Positions 8,378-17,248 of a DNA stretch of 64,000 bases are shown here, piece by piece. Both the position numbers and the translations under genes were made by a program. Origin of the DNA: Halopiger djelfimassiliensis (GTDB lineage: Archaea > Halobacteriota > Halobacteria > Halobacteriales > Natrialbaceae); assembly GCF_000455365.1 (NCBI RefSeq), contig NZ_HG315685.1:478794-542793 (forward strand). Direction: 5' to 3'. A model generated the notes under the pieces. That model ran no database searches. It was not told where the DNA came from and saw only the letters and a list, made by a program, of their open reading frames with translations. How positions within the stretch are numbered: the first letter of the stretch is position 1; each line of letters opens with the position of its first letter.

Positions 8378-8797
8378 TCAATCCGTCCACTCGTCTTTTC
8401 GCTCGAGCCGAGACCGGATCTCGGAGACTCGCTCGGGCTGGCTGCGTGCGATATCGGTCATCGTAACGATTCCCGCGAGGTCGATGCCATCGATGACGGG
8501 GAGTTTCTTGACGGTGTGGTGGGCCATCGTCTCGAGCGCTGCATCGATTGACGTCGACGGCTGGATCGTGACGACGTCGTCGGTCATGGCATCGCGGGCG
8601 GTCAGTTCCGGAAGCGGCGTTTCGGCGCGATACTGTGTCCGTAACACGTCCGAGCGAGTCAGGATGCCGACGACGCCCGGATCGACCACGACGACGCTTC
8701 CGATCCGGTGGCGCAACATCGTGCCGACGATTTCGTGAAGCGTCTCCCGCGGCGGTGCCGTCACCGCCGGCGAGGACATGATTTGTGTGATTTGCAT
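8378..8797 (-). CDS. Two-CBS-domain protein
   Basis: A 139-residue cytoplasmic protein made of two CBS motifs (about residues 5-62 and 70-128), with VVVDPGVVGILTRSDVL and KLPVIDGIDLAGIVTMTDI as the diagnostic strands. CBS pairs bind adenosyl nucleotides. ATG at 8797 gives MQITQIMSSP; the upstream extension would overlap the UspA gene. It lies 22 bases after the UspA gene, which suggests a two-gene stress-related operon. The target is unknown. Confidence 0.88.
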   Translation of the reverse strand: MQITQIMSSPAVTAPPRETLHEIVGTMLRHRIGSVVVVDPGVVGILTRSDVLRTQYRAETPLPELTARDAMTDDVVTIQPSTSIDAALETMAHHTVKKLPVIDGIDLAGIVTMTDIARSQPERVSEIRSRLERKDEWTD

Positions 8798-8819
8798 GGG
8801 GGATCGCCGTCGAGTGGGG

Positions 8820-9329
8820 TTAGCCGTTCCCGTCGCCGGCTCGCTCCGGGTCGATCCCGACGGAACTGCCGTCCGCAACTACCTCCACGGCGTCCGTTCG
8901 GTCGTCGAGGCTGACGGTCAGCACCGACGTCGGTGCCGAGCGGACGACCCGTTCGGCAACGCTGCCGAGCAGGTACCGCTCGTATCCCGTCCGGCCGTGG
9001 GTCCCCATGACGATCAGATCGATCCCGTTCTCGACGGCGTAGCTGACGATGACGTGCGCCGGCGGCCCGGTTCGGAGCTCCCGCGTCACCGCAACGTCCG
9101 ACTCGATCGCGCGCTCGGCGACGGAGCGGGTCGCGGCCTCGCCGTCCTCGCGCAACCGCTCTCGAACCGGCCCGCGGGCGTCCGGGGGGATCGACGTGTA
9201 CGCCCGCTCGTCGATCGCATGCAGCGCGTGAACGGTCGCGCCATAGCGGTCGGCGAGTTCGATCGCTTCCTCGATCACCCGCCCCATCCGCTCGTTGCCG
9301 TCGGTCGGGACCAGGATCTCCCGATACAT
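8820..9329 (-). CDS. Universal stress protein (UspA family)
   Basis: A 169-residue protein of the UspA alpha/beta fold. The N-terminus YREILVPTDGNERM and the ATP-binding signature GTHGRTGYERYLLGSVAERVV (G-2X-G-9X-G-S/T) at about residues 118-138 place it with ATP-binding Usp proteins. About 25 residues are added at the C-terminus. It is the first gene of a pair with the downstream CBS protein. The signal or client is not known. Confidence 0.92.
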   Translation of the reverse strand: MYREILVPTDGNERMGRVIEEAIELADRYGATVHALHAIDERAYTSIPPDARGPVRERLREDGEAATRSVAERAIESDVAVTRELRTGPPAHVIVSYAVENGIDLIVMGTHGRTGYERYLLGSVAERVVRSAPTSVLTVSLDDRTDAVEVVADGSSVGIDPERAGDGNG

Positions 9330-9442
9330 AGTGTGATGTTAGCATATATCACAAATAAAGCTCGTGGCCGTCACTCTCGTCCCCGTACCCGCCGCTATCC
9401 GTCGTTTCGCCCCGGTGGGTTCGTTTCGTTCTCCGGCCCGGG

Positions 9443-9631
9443 TTAGAGGCGCATCTCCCTGGTCTCGACGGCCCCACAGGCTGGACAGACGAACTGATAC
9501 TGGACGCGACTGCCCGACGTGGTCACGCGCCACCCTCCCTCGTCGGCGAGGTAGCCACACTGGCGACACTCCAGCTCCGAGTCGTCGAACTTTGCCCGGA
9601 GTCGTTCGAACGGCGAGCGGTATGCTGACAT
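9443..9631 (-). CDS. Small zinc-ribbon protein (HVO_0649-like)
   Basis: A 62-residue protein with two CxxC knuckles (CRQC near residue 22 and CPAC near residue 51), predicted to bind one zinc. The pattern ERLRAKFDDSELEC and the ending GAVETREMRL match a small haloarchaeal zinc-finger family. The start ATG at 9631 is divergent from the Bat-like regulator gene (9731) with a short shared promoter region. The role is unknown; possibly nucleic acid or protein binding. Confidence 0.75.
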   Translation of the reverse strand: MSAYRSPFERLRAKFDDSELECRQCGYLADEGGWRVTTSGSRVQYQFVCPACGAVETREMRL

Positions 9632-9730
9632 GACACAGTATACACTCTGTGTGGTATTAACACTCATGGTTCTGGCGGGAACGACCAGCGCCCGGCAACC
9701 ACCATGGTACTTGAGTATCCCCTGCCTAGG

Positions 9731-11590
9731 ATGGCCATGGAGAACGTCGACGCGGAACGGGGAGTCGGCGACGGCGACGCCACGCCGGCGGCGACTGCGC
9801 TCGAGCACGTCGTCGATCCAGTGGTTGCCGTCGCGAACGGGCGGATTACGTACGCGAACGGGGCGGCTCGGGACGCGTTCGATGTCCCCGACGGGCGCGG
9901 CCACGATCCGGCGCTCCTCGAGGAGTGGGACTCGATCGCGGCAGCTATCGACGAAACGACCGTCGGGACCGCTCGCGCCGTCGAACTCGACGGCGAGTGC
10001 GACGCCCGCGTCCACCGGGGTCCGGACGGGGCGACGATCACGTTCGAATCCGTCGAGGATACCGAGCCGACGACGAGCGATCGCGCGGTCAAAGAGCGGA
10101 CGATCGACGAAGCGCCGGTCGGGATCACCATCTCCGACCCCGGCCGGGACGACAACCCGCTCGTGTACGTCAACGACGCGTATCAGCGGATTACCGGGTA
10201 CGGCTTCGACGAGGTCGTCGGACGGAACTGCAGGTTCCTGCAGGGGGAAGACTCCGACGAGGACGCCGTCGCCGAGATGGCGGCGGCCATCGACGAACAG
10301 CGCCCGGTCACCGTGGAACTGAAGAACTACCGGAAAGACGGCACCGAATTCTGGAACGAAGTCACGATCGCACCCGTCCGGAACGATCGGGACGAGGTCA
10401 CACACTACGTCGGGTTCCAGAACGACGTCACCGCCCGCAAGGAAGCCCAGCTCCAGCTCGAGCGCCGCACCGACGAACTCGAGTACATCCTCGACCGCGT
10501 CGAGGGACTCGTTCAGGACGTCACGGATGCCGTCGCCGGGGCGACGGATCGCCCGGGACTCGAGGCCGCCGTCTGCGACCGGATCGCGGCGGAGTCGGCC
10601 TACGACGGGGCCTGGATCGGCGAGCGAAATCCCGCAACCGGAACGATCGAGGTCCGTACGAGTACGGGCGTCTCGCCCGAGCACGTCCCGTCGGACGCCG
10701 GCCATCCGGCCGCCGAGACGCTCGCCAGCGACAGCGTCGCGATCGACACCGTCGACGGGCGGACACACGCCGCGTTTCCGCTCTCGTACAACGGCATCGA
10801 GTACGGCGTCCTGACCGTGTGTCCCGACTGTGACCGTGCCATCGACGACCGGGAGTCCGTGATCCTCTCGGCGCTGGCCCGGGCGGTCGCAAGCGGCGTC
10901 AACGCCCGAGAGACCAGTCGGGTACTCGAGACCGACGCCGTCGTCGCCGTCGAACTCGACCTCACCGACCGCGCCGTCGCTCCCGTTGCCCTCTCGCGGG
11001 AAACGGACGGTCGACTCGAGTACCGTCGATCGATCCACCGGCGGAACGACGAGACGGCGTCGCTGTTTACCGTGACCGGGATCGATGCCGACGAACTCGC
11101 GGCGGCCGTCGACTCGATGCCGGACGTCGACTGCCGGGTCGTCGTCGAACGCGACCGCGAGTGTCTGATCGAGCTGACCGGCGAGGACGATCCCATCGCC
11201 TGGCTCTCCGAGCGGGGCGTCCGAACGCGGGCCATCGAGAGCGAGGACGGCCGGGCCCGGCTTACGCTCGAGATTCCCCGCTCGGCCAACGTCCGATCGG
11301 TTATCGAGGCCATCGAGGACCGCTACGAGGGGACCGACGTCATCTCCTTCCAGCAACGCGACCGCGAGGGCGAGACCCGCGAGGAGTTCGCGGCCCGTCT
11401 CGACGCGGCCCTGACCGACCGTCAGTTCGCCGTCCTCCAGCGGGCGTACCTCGGCGGCTACTTCGAGTGGCCGCGCCCGACGACCGGCGAGGAACTCGCG
11501 GAGACGATGGGCGTCTCGCGGCCGACCTTTCACGAACACCTGCGGACGGCGGAAGCGAAACTCTGTCGGGCGTTTTTCGGCGACGAGTAA
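9731..11590 (+). CDS. Bat-like regulator: LOV/PAS, GAF, HTH-10
   Basis: A 619-residue soluble regulator with the domain order of the bacterio-opsin activator. A PAS domain (about 125-235) contains GRNCRFLQGE, the flavin-adduct Cys motif of LOV photoreceptors, with the Cys at about residue 167. A GAF domain (about 265-410), a bacterioopsin-activator beta domain, and a C-terminal HTH-10 (LTDRQFAVLQRAYLGGYFEWPR, then TGEELAETMGVSRPTFHEHL) follow. Starts at 9704, 9731 and 9737 are all in frame; 9731 is taken. No opsin gene is in the window, so its target is unknown. Confidence 0.88.
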   Translation: MAMENVDAERGVGDGDATPAATALEHVVDPVVAVANGRITYANGAARDAFDVPDGRGHDPALLEEWDSIAAAIDETTVGTARAVELDGECDARVHRGPDGATITFESVEDTEPTTSDRAVKERTIDEAPVGITISDPGRDDNPLVYVNDAYQRITGYGFDEVVGRNCRFLQGEDSDEDAVAEMAAAIDEQRPVTVELKNYRKDGTEFWNEVTIAPVRNDRDEVTHYVGFQNDVTARKEAQLQLERRTDELEYILDRVEGLVQDVTDAVAGATDRPGLEAAVCDRIAAESAYDGAWIGERNPATGTIEVRTSTGVSPEHVPSDAGHPAAETLASDSVAIDTVDGRTHAAFPLSYNGIEYGVLTVCPDCDRAIDDRESVILSALARAVASGVNARETSRVLETDAVVAVELDLTDRAVAPVALSRETDGRLEYRRSIHRRNDETASLFTVTGIDADELAAAVDSMPDVDCRVVVERDRECLIELTGEDDPIAWLSERGVRTRAIESEDGRARLTLEIPRSANVRSVIEAIEDRYEGTDVISFQQRDREGETREEFAARLDAALTDRQFAVLQRAYLGGYFEWPRPTTGEELAETMGVSRPTFHEHLRTAEAKLCRAFFGDE

Positions 11591-11657
11591 TCGATTCGAT
11601 TGAATGGCGGCTTAACCGACCTGTAGCCGGAACTTAGCGCGTATACGGTCGACGGCG

Positions 11658-11666
11658 TTTATATGT
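11658..11666 (+). promoter_or_regulatory. TATA box of the DUF1328 gene
   Basis: tttatatgt is centred 26 bases before the ATG at 11688, which predicts a leaderless transcript. Confidence 0.5.
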
Positions 11667-11687
11667 ACCCTCGTGATACCACGCTCT

Positions 11688-11876
11688 ATGCTCGAGTTCG
11701 CAACTCCGCTTCAGATCGGCGGCGGTGGCTTTCTGTACTGGGCGATCGTTTTCTTCGTCCTCGCTCTCATCGCCGCAGCGGTCGGGGCCCGCGGCGTCGC
11801 CGGGATCTCGATGGAGATCGCACGGATCTTCGTGCTGATATTCATCATCCTCGCGATCGTTGCCCTCCTCCTCTAG
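11688..11876 (+). CDS. DUF1328-type small membrane protein
   Basis: A 62-residue protein with two hydrophobic segments (about 13-31 and 40-60) joined by the conserved turn GARGVAGIS. This is the DUF1328 (YtjA-like) pattern. It is likely a two-span inner membrane protein of unknown function. ATG at 11688 is preferred over an in-frame ATG 15 bases upstream because of the TATA spacing. Confidence 0.82.
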   Translation: MLEFATPLQIGGGGFLYWAIVFFVLALIAAAVGARGVAGISMEIARIFVLIFIILAIVALLL

Positions 11877-12049
11877 GGCGACGGATGCGCCACATCCGCC
11901 GCTCGAGCGGAGCAGTCGGAGCACCCGCCATCGCCGTGCCTGTCCGCGTATCGGCTGGTGTTGCGGTCGTCTACTGTAACCGACCCTCGTTACCCTTGAG
12001 TGGCAACGACTAACATTGTAGGCGTCCAATTGAACACCTACCGGTTACC

Positions 12050-13996
12050 ATGACTACACTCGGCGGTTTCCAAGACAGGGTCGCTCGCATCGACCTCTCC
12101 GAGGGCTCGATCGCCTACGAGTCGATCGACGAGGAGGATGCGAAGAAGTACATCGGTGCGCGGGGGTTAGGTGTAAAGTACGTTTTCGAACAGGGGCCGG
12201 ACGTCGATCCGCTGGGACCGGAGAACCTGCTGGCGTTTATGAACGGACCGCTGTCGGGGACGCAGGTGACCATGAGCGGACGGATCGCCGTCTGTACGAA
12301 ATCACCGTTGACCGGTACCGTCACCGACAGTCACCACGGCGGCTGGTCCGGTGCGCGATTGAAGTGGGCCGGTTTCGACGGGCTGTTGTTCGACGGACAG
12401 GCCGACGAGCCGGTCTATGCGGTCGTCGAGGACGGGGAGGTCGAACTCCGGGACGCCTCTCACCTCTGGGGAACGGGCGTCCACGAAACACGGGACGCGA
12501 TCGAGGAGGAGGTAGACGGGTCCTACGGAAAGAACCTCTCGATCATGGCTATCGGTCCCGGCGGGGAAAACGAGGTCCGGTACGCCTGTATCATAAACGA
12601 GGACGATCGGGCCTCCGGTCGCGGCGGCACCGGCTGCGTCATGGGGTCGAAACGGCTCAAGGCGATCGTCGTCAAATCGAACACGAAGATGCCCCAGCCC
12701 GCCGATAAGGAGACGTTCATGGAGGGCCACAAGCAGGCGATGCAGGCCATTCAGGAATCCGACGTGACCGCCCCCAACGAGGGCGGGCTCTCGCAGTTCG
12801 GAACGAACGTCCTCATGAACATCACCGAGGAGATGTCCGGACTGCCGACGCGAAACGGGAAGTACACGTCGACCCGGGACGCCCGCGAGGACGGGTTCGC
12901 GGGCGAGGAGTTCGACTCCGAGAAGGTCTCCGGCGAGAACGTCCGCGAGAACATCCTCGTCGACGAACCGACCTGTCACTCCTGTCCGGTCGCCTGCAAG
13001 AAGGAAGTCGAAGTCCAAGCGATGCACAAAGGCGAGGAACTGAACGTCCGAACGGAGTCCTACGAGTTCGAGTCGGCGTACGCGCTCGGGCCGAACTCCG
13101 GACACACCGACCGCGACGACGTCGCGTTGATGATCGACCGCTGTAACGACATGGGCGTCGACACCATCGACACGGGCAACATGATGGCGATGGCCATGGA
13201 GATGACCGAGGAGGGGAAACTCGAGGATGTCGGTGCCGACGGGCAGGGCCTCGACTGGGGCGACACCGAGACCATGCTCGAACTGATCGAAAAAATCGCC
13301 CACCGCGACGGCGAACTCGCGGACCTGCTCGCCGACGGCCCCCGCCGCGTCGCCGAGGCCCGCGACGCACACGACAACTCGCTTGCGGTCAAAGGCCAGA
13401 CCATCGCTGCCTACGATCCACGCTGCATGAAGGGGATGGGCATCGGCTACGCTACCTCGAACCGCGGGGCGTGCCATCTCCGGGGGTATACGCCGGCCGC
13501 GGAGATCCTCGGCATCCCCGAGAAGGTCGACCCCTACGAATGGGAGGGCAAAGGCGAACTCACCGCCCAGTTCCAGGACCTCCACGCGATCAGCGATTCG
13601 TTCGACATCTGCAAGTTCAACGCCTTCGCCGAAGGGATCGAGGAGTACGTTACCCAGTACAACGGCATGACCGGCCGCGACGTCAGCGAGGACGACCTGC
13701 TGGAAGCCGGCGAACGGATCTACAACCTCGAGCGGTACTACAACAACCTCGTGGGCTTCGACGGCGACGACGACACCCTCCCCGACCGTTTCCTCGAGGA
13801 CGGCGTTCGGGGACAGGGTGCAAGCGACGGCGAGTACTGCGAACTCGAGGAGATGAAAGCCGAGTACTACGATTACCGCGGCTGGATCGACGGCGTCGTT
13901 CCCGACGGGAAACTCGCCGAACTCGGGATCAAAATCGGTCCCGGAACCGGCGTCAGCGCCGAGGACGGCGGCGCAGCGGCACCCGGCGACGACTGA
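12050..13996 (+). CDS. aor: Aldehyde:ferredoxin oxidoreductase (tungsten AOR family)
   Basis: A 648-residue enzyme of the AOR family that oxidises aldehydes to acids with ferredoxin, using a tungsten bis-pterin cofactor and one 4Fe-4S cluster. Residues 5-210 form the pterin-binding domain (GARGLGVKYVFE, SGRGGTGCVMGSKRLKAI). The cluster cysteines are C309, C312 and C316 in CHSCPVAC and C521 in DICKFN, all present. The subtype (substrate) cannot be read from the sequence. It stands alone, with no adjacent MoaD/ThiS-like or ferredoxin gene; a SAMP1/MoaD-like gene is 12 kb away. Confidence 0.92.
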   Translation: MTTLGGFQDRVARIDLSEGSIAYESIDEEDAKKYIGARGLGVKYVFEQGPDVDPLGPENLLAFMNGPLSGTQVTMSGRIAVCTKSPLTGTVTDSHHGGWSGARLKWAGFDGLLFDGQADEPVYAVVEDGEVELRDASHLWGTGVHETRDAIEEEVDGSYGKNLSIMAIGPGGENEVRYACIINEDDRASGRGGTGCVMGSKRLKAIVVKSNTKMPQPADKETFMEGHKQAMQAIQESDVTAPNEGGLSQFGTNVLMNITEEMSGLPTRNGKYTSTRDAREDGFAGEEFDSEKVSGENVRENILVDEPTCHSCPVACKKEVEVQAMHKGEELNVRTESYEFESAYALGPNSGHTDRDDVALMIDRCNDMGVDTIDTGNMMAMAMEMTEEGKLEDVGADGQGLDWGDTETMLELIEKIAHRDGELADLLADGPRRVAEARDAHDNSLAVKGQTIAAYDPRCMKGMGIGYATSNRGACHLRGYTPAAEILGIPEKVDPYEWEGKGELTAQFQDLHAISDSFDICKFNAFAEGIEEYVTQYNGMTGRDVSEDDLLEAGERIYNLERYYNNLVGFDGDDDTLPDRFLEDGVRGQGASDGEYCELEEMKAEYYDYRGWIDGVVPDGKLAELGIKIGPGTGVSAEDGGAAAPGDD

Positions 13997-14185
13997 GTTG
14001 CTTTCGCCACAGTACTGCCGTCGCTGACGTTCCCTTCCCGATCACACTCCGTACTATCGCATATGACTAGATCTACTAGCCCATTGGAGTGAACATATCG
14101 AATAATAATTTCTACTACCGGTGGGAAATCGGATGGTCGTGTGCTTTTCCGGTACATTATTGTAGTATTGGAATTACCGGGTTGT

Positions 14186-14740
14186 ATGAGCCTCCTCAAA
14201 CAGTGGAAGGGAGTGAACGGCTACATGATTCGCAACCCGGGAACGTTCTTCTCGGAGTACAACGAAACCCACGGCGTCGGCTACCCGCTTCAGTTCCTGT
14301 TGCTGACGTTTGCGGTGATTATGACACCGCTTGCGCTGCTGATGGTCCTTGCCAACGTCACGTCACCGACCGATGCGGCTCTCGGGGCGGCTATCATCGT
14401 CTTTCTGGGACTCCTGATGTGGGTCTCCGTCGTCATCGAGGCAGTGCTTGCCCACGGTATCGCGTCGCTACTTGGGGCCAGCGGCGTCTCCCGAACGCTC
14501 GAGGCGTACGCGTTTCCGTCGCTCATCCGATACGGGCTGTGGTGGTTCCCCCTGATCAACTTCGTCTTCGGGCTGTACGGCTGGTATCTCCAGATCAAGG
14601 CCCTCGCGTCGTTTCACGACATCTCGGCGGGGAAAGCGCTGGTAGCGACGCTGATCGCGTCCCTGTTGCCGGTTATTTTCATGCTGATCGTCATTCCCGT
14701 ACTCCTCGTCTTCACGATGGATATGGGGCAGCCGCCGTAA
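14186..14740 (+). CDS. YIP1-like integral membrane protein
   Basis: A 184-residue protein with five hydrophobic segments (about 35-57, 65-88, 110-125, 128-145, 155-178). The N-terminal helix (MSLLKQWKGVNGYMIRNPGTFF) and the overall pattern fit the YIP1 family of small membrane proteins. ATG at 14186 has an AT-rich region about 26 bases upstream. It is the last chromosomal gene before the inverted-repeat element. Function unknown. Confidence 0.75.
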   Translation: MSLLKQWKGVNGYMIRNPGTFFSEYNETHGVGYPLQFLLLTFAVIMTPLALLMVLANVTSPTDAALGAAIIVFLGLLMWVSVVIEAVLAHGIASLLGASGVSRTLEAYAFPSLIRYGLWWFPLINFVFGLYGWYLQIKALASFHDISAGKALVATLIASLLPVIFMLIVIPVLLVFTMDMGQPP

Positions 14741-14944
14741 GTTTCGATCGCCGTCGAACCGGACCGGTCATCGAAGCACCGTCTCGCTCGAGGCGGCCGA
14801 TTCCCCGTGCTCGAGTCCGTGCGAGTCCGCGAACCGATCGGTCACCGCGTCGGTAAAACGTGGGATTTGCAGCGGACAACGCGATCGAGCGATGGGGAAG
14901 CCACCGAACGGCCGACGACTTCTGTGGGCTCTCGGGTCGATGAG

Positions 14945-14982
14945 CATATCAGTTGTTGTGAATACGATTTCTTTATTCACGG
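14945..14982 (+). repeat. Left terminal inverted repeat
   Basis: A 38-base repeat starting CATATCAGTTGTTGTGAAT; the reverse complement occurs at 20675-20711. Within it GTGAATA and TATTCAC form a 7-bp palindrome around cgatttctt, a likely transposase-binding site. It lies 38 bases beyond the transposase stop. Confidence 0.85.
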
Positions 14983-15020
14983 GCAACCTCGGAATGATGT
15001 TGCCCTCTTTCATGGTCTGT

Positions 15021-16850
15021 TCACGCCAAATTAAATCCTTGTAGGAAGTGCGTGGTTTCTGATACCTCTGGTGGATCGTCCAGGTCCAGCGTCACCTCAT
15101 CGTCCTCGAACGCACGAGTGAATCTGTTCGCCTTGACGAAGTTCCCCGAACTCAAATCATGACCCTGTTCCTCGGCACCCAGCACGTTTGCCACCGTCCA
15201 CATGTTGTACATCAGGATGGCGAACTTGAAGTAGAACATCCGGGTCGCCAGCCGGGGCGATCCCGACTGCGCCAGGAAGTCGTGCTTGAGCTTCCGGTAA
15301 CTCGTCTCGACGCCCCACCGGTTGCGGAAGTCGGTGGCCAACTCCAACGGGTCGACGTCGTCGGCATCGAGCGGGATGTTCGTGTAGAAGATGATCCAGT
15401 CGTCGGTCGGATCATCGGGTTCGCCCTGCCGGAGGCGGGACCGCTTCTGGGACTTCACGGTGAACAACCAGTGCTTCTCGTCGTCGATCCCGCCGAGGCC
15501 GTGGGGCACCGCTTCAACCTCGCTCTCCTTGGCGACAGCGAGCCGCTGGAGGCCCTCGATCTTCCGGCCCTTGTCCGGGGCCTGGATGATGAACTCCGTC
15601 CCGGTAGACTCGAGCGCACGGACGGCGTCAGTAGTGTAGAACCCGCTGTCCAAGTACGCCCGGTTGAACGATGTCACCTGCGCGGCGTAGCGGAGCAGCC
15701 GGCGCACGAGCGTTCCTTTGTCGGTGCCCGCCCGCGTCGGGACGGCCCGCATCGTCATCGGCGTGTTCGTGCCGACGAGAGCGAGCGTGGTGAACTGCCA
15801 TGAGTAGTAGAAGTTCCGCTGGGGCTTCGTCTTCTGGATGTCCCGGCTGGCATCACCCTGTCCGTACCACCCCCAGTCCGTACTGTCGATGGCGACCTCG
15901 TTGGTGTCATCGAAGTACTCGTGCTCGAAGGCGATGTCGAACAGGGCACCGTTGGCCTGCCGGAACATTCGCGTGACGGTGGCCGGGTCGAACTTCAGAA
16001 GCTGGTGCCGGACGTTACTCGGGTCGACCGAGGTGCCCTCACCGACCCACGACTTCAGTTCCATGTTCTCGCACGCCTGGTTCATGTGGATGTCATGGAT
16101 CGCCGCGCTGACGAAGATCCGCAGGAGGAAGTCCCGCTTGAACTTGATGCTGTCGTCGCGGTCGAAGCTGAGGTGTCGGAAGACCTCAGACCGGAGTTCA
16201 CGGCTGAGCTTCTTGGTGTACGGCGGTTTCCGTTCCTCGATGTCTGGCGAGGGCAGTTCGTCGAACTGGTCGGCGTACCGGGAATCCTCGATGGCGGCGA
16301 GGACCTGCGCGACGACGCGGTCGAAATACCGCATCTGCCGTTCGGTCAGCCGGTCGCCGAGTCGGTTCAGCGTGGGCTGGCTCACCGTCTCCGTGACGTT
16401 CAGTCGGTCCCGGAACTCGGGGTCATCCAGGTTCTTCGCCACGTCCGTCTCCCCTTCATCAGTCAGTCGGAGGTAGAGGTACACGCGGAAGAACTCCAGC
16501 GCGTCGAGTTTGCGCGAGAGGTCGTCGTGTTCCTCAACGCCGATGAAGAGGTCCCGCAGCGGGAGGCGGCCAATCGCGCGGGCGAGATCGCCGTCGGCCC
16601 AGTGGATGGCGGCGTAGAGGGCCTGCGGGAGATTCACCCCCTCGTAGGGTGGGTCGTCGCCGGGGACCAGCGGGGCAGCACCCCAGTCGCCTTCCTCGAG
16701 GTAGTACGACTCGGGGAACTGGCCTGCTTCGGAGACTCGAACCACGTCGTCGTTCTCGTCGAGGTCGCCGGGAAACCAGTCGGTATCGACGAACGCACCG
16801 CGGGCGAAGTGGTAGAGTTCCGTTTGGTTCTCGTCGGACTCGTCGCTCAT
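15021..16850 (-). CDS. DDE transposase (IS4-like), 609 aa
   Basis: Probably catalyses cut-and-paste movement of the element. The catalytic core shows the first Asp in AIDSTDWGWYG (about residue 320), the second in YLDSGFYTTDAV, and the E motif in RWGVETSYRKLKHDF (about 510), the Y-R-E-K signature of IS4-type transposases. The N-terminal 230 residues are acidic and not recognised. The frame appears intact. Its start overlaps the stop of the small upstream gene by four bases. IS subgroup not determined. Confidence 0.88.
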   Translation of the reverse strand: MSDESDENQTELYHFARGAFVDTDWFPGDLDENDDVVRVSEAGQFPESYYLEEGDWGAAPLVPGDDPPYEGVNLPQALYAAIHWADGDLARAIGRLPLRDLFIGVEEHDDLSRKLDALEFFRVYLYLRLTDEGETDVAKNLDDPEFRDRLNVTETVSQPTLNRLGDRLTERQMRYFDRVVAQVLAAIEDSRYADQFDELPSPDIEERKPPYTKKLSRELRSEVFRHLSFDRDDSIKFKRDFLLRIFVSAAIHDIHMNQACENMELKSWVGEGTSVDPSNVRHQLLKFDPATVTRMFRQANGALFDIAFEHEYFDDTNEVAIDSTDWGWYGQGDASRDIQKTKPQRNFYYSWQFTTLALVGTNTPMTMRAVPTRAGTDKGTLVRRLLRYAAQVTSFNRAYLDSGFYTTDAVRALESTGTEFIIQAPDKGRKIEGLQRLAVAKESEVEAVPHGLGGIDDEKHWLFTVKSQKRSRLRQGEPDDPTDDWIIFYTNIPLDADDVDPLELATDFRNRWGVETSYRKLKHDFLAQSGSPRLATRMFYFKFAILMYNMWTVANVLGAEEQGHDLSSGNFVKANRFTRAFEDDEVTLDLDDPPEVSETTHFLQGFNLA

Positions 16851-17074
16851 TCGTCGCAGACAACCTCACGGATTTCATCCAGAAGCTCTGGATCGTGTTC
16901 TCGGAGGTGTTCGATGTCCTCGCGGAGCGGACCATCCAGTCGTGATCGAATCCGAGAACGGGTCTCGTACTCCCGTTGTTTCTCGTGCTCGCCCGCAAGG
17001 CACTCTCGTTCATACTCGGTCAACAAACCGCGTCCAGTAGCCATACCGGATTTGTCGTTCGGTGGCATCATCAT
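16847..17074 (-). CDS. Small helical protein upstream of the transposase
   Basis: A 75-residue, charged, helical protein (LLTEYERECLAGEHEKQREYE, later DIEHLREHDPELLDEIREVVC). Similar short proteins occur widely in haloarchaeal plasmids, viruses and IS elements; the function is unknown. Three consecutive ATG codons (17074, 17071, 17068) can start it; an ATG at 17044 (MATGRGLL) is also plausible. Its TGA overlaps the transposase ATG, so the two genes are coupled. It may regulate transposition. Confidence 0.7.
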   Translation of the reverse strand: MMMPPNDKSGMATGRGLLTEYERECLAGEHEKQREYETRSRIRSRLDGPLREDIEHLREHDPELLDEIREVVCDE

Positions 17075-17090
17075 AGTGTTGGTTAGTATG

Positions 17091-17104
17091 GCCCATAAAT
17101 GGGC
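17091..17104. promoter_or_regulatory. Palindromic operator in the divergent promoter
   Basis: GCCCAT-AA-ATGGGC is a 14-bp inverted repeat lying just upstream of the transposase pair. The half-site ATGGGCACA recurs as a direct copy at 17148-17156, and ggttagtatggcc and ggttatattggcc are similar AT-rich boxes at 17081 and 17121. The arrangement suggests one regulator controlling both the transposase genes (leftward) and the cargo operon (rightward). Confidence 0.55.
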
Positions 17105-17200
17105 ACAAACAAGCAAGGTTGGTTATATTGGCCAAGTATTAAGTGGTATGGGCACATACGACCAAGTAGGAAGCACGGGACGCCGGTCAGAAGTTGGCCG

Positions 17201-17248
17201 GGACGGGTTGCAGCCCGTCCGACCGTGCTTCGCTGGACACGAAGCATG
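17201..17248 (+). promoter_or_regulatory. Two tandem hairpins in the operon leader
   Basis: The first hairpin has arms GGACGGG (17201-17207) and CCCGTCC (17214-17220). The second has arms TGCTTCG (17226-17232) and CGAAGCA (17240-17246), extendable to cover the ATG at 17246-17248, so the start codon of the first operon gene would be buried in a stem. This predicts translational control in cis of the cargo operon. Confidence 0.55.

Noticed and set aside
9443-11539. 698-residue open frame on the minus strand
   Set aside because: It runs antisense through the Bat-like gene; only the last 62 codons (zinc-ribbon gene) are real.
12302-13585. 427-residue frame antisense to the AOR gene
   Set aside because: Shadow of a clear tungsten enzyme gene on the other strand.
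15021-17074. Simple two-gene IS with its own right end before 17.2 kb
   Set aside because: No copy of the terminal repeat occurs between the transposase and 20.7 kb, so the RAMP operon is inside the element.
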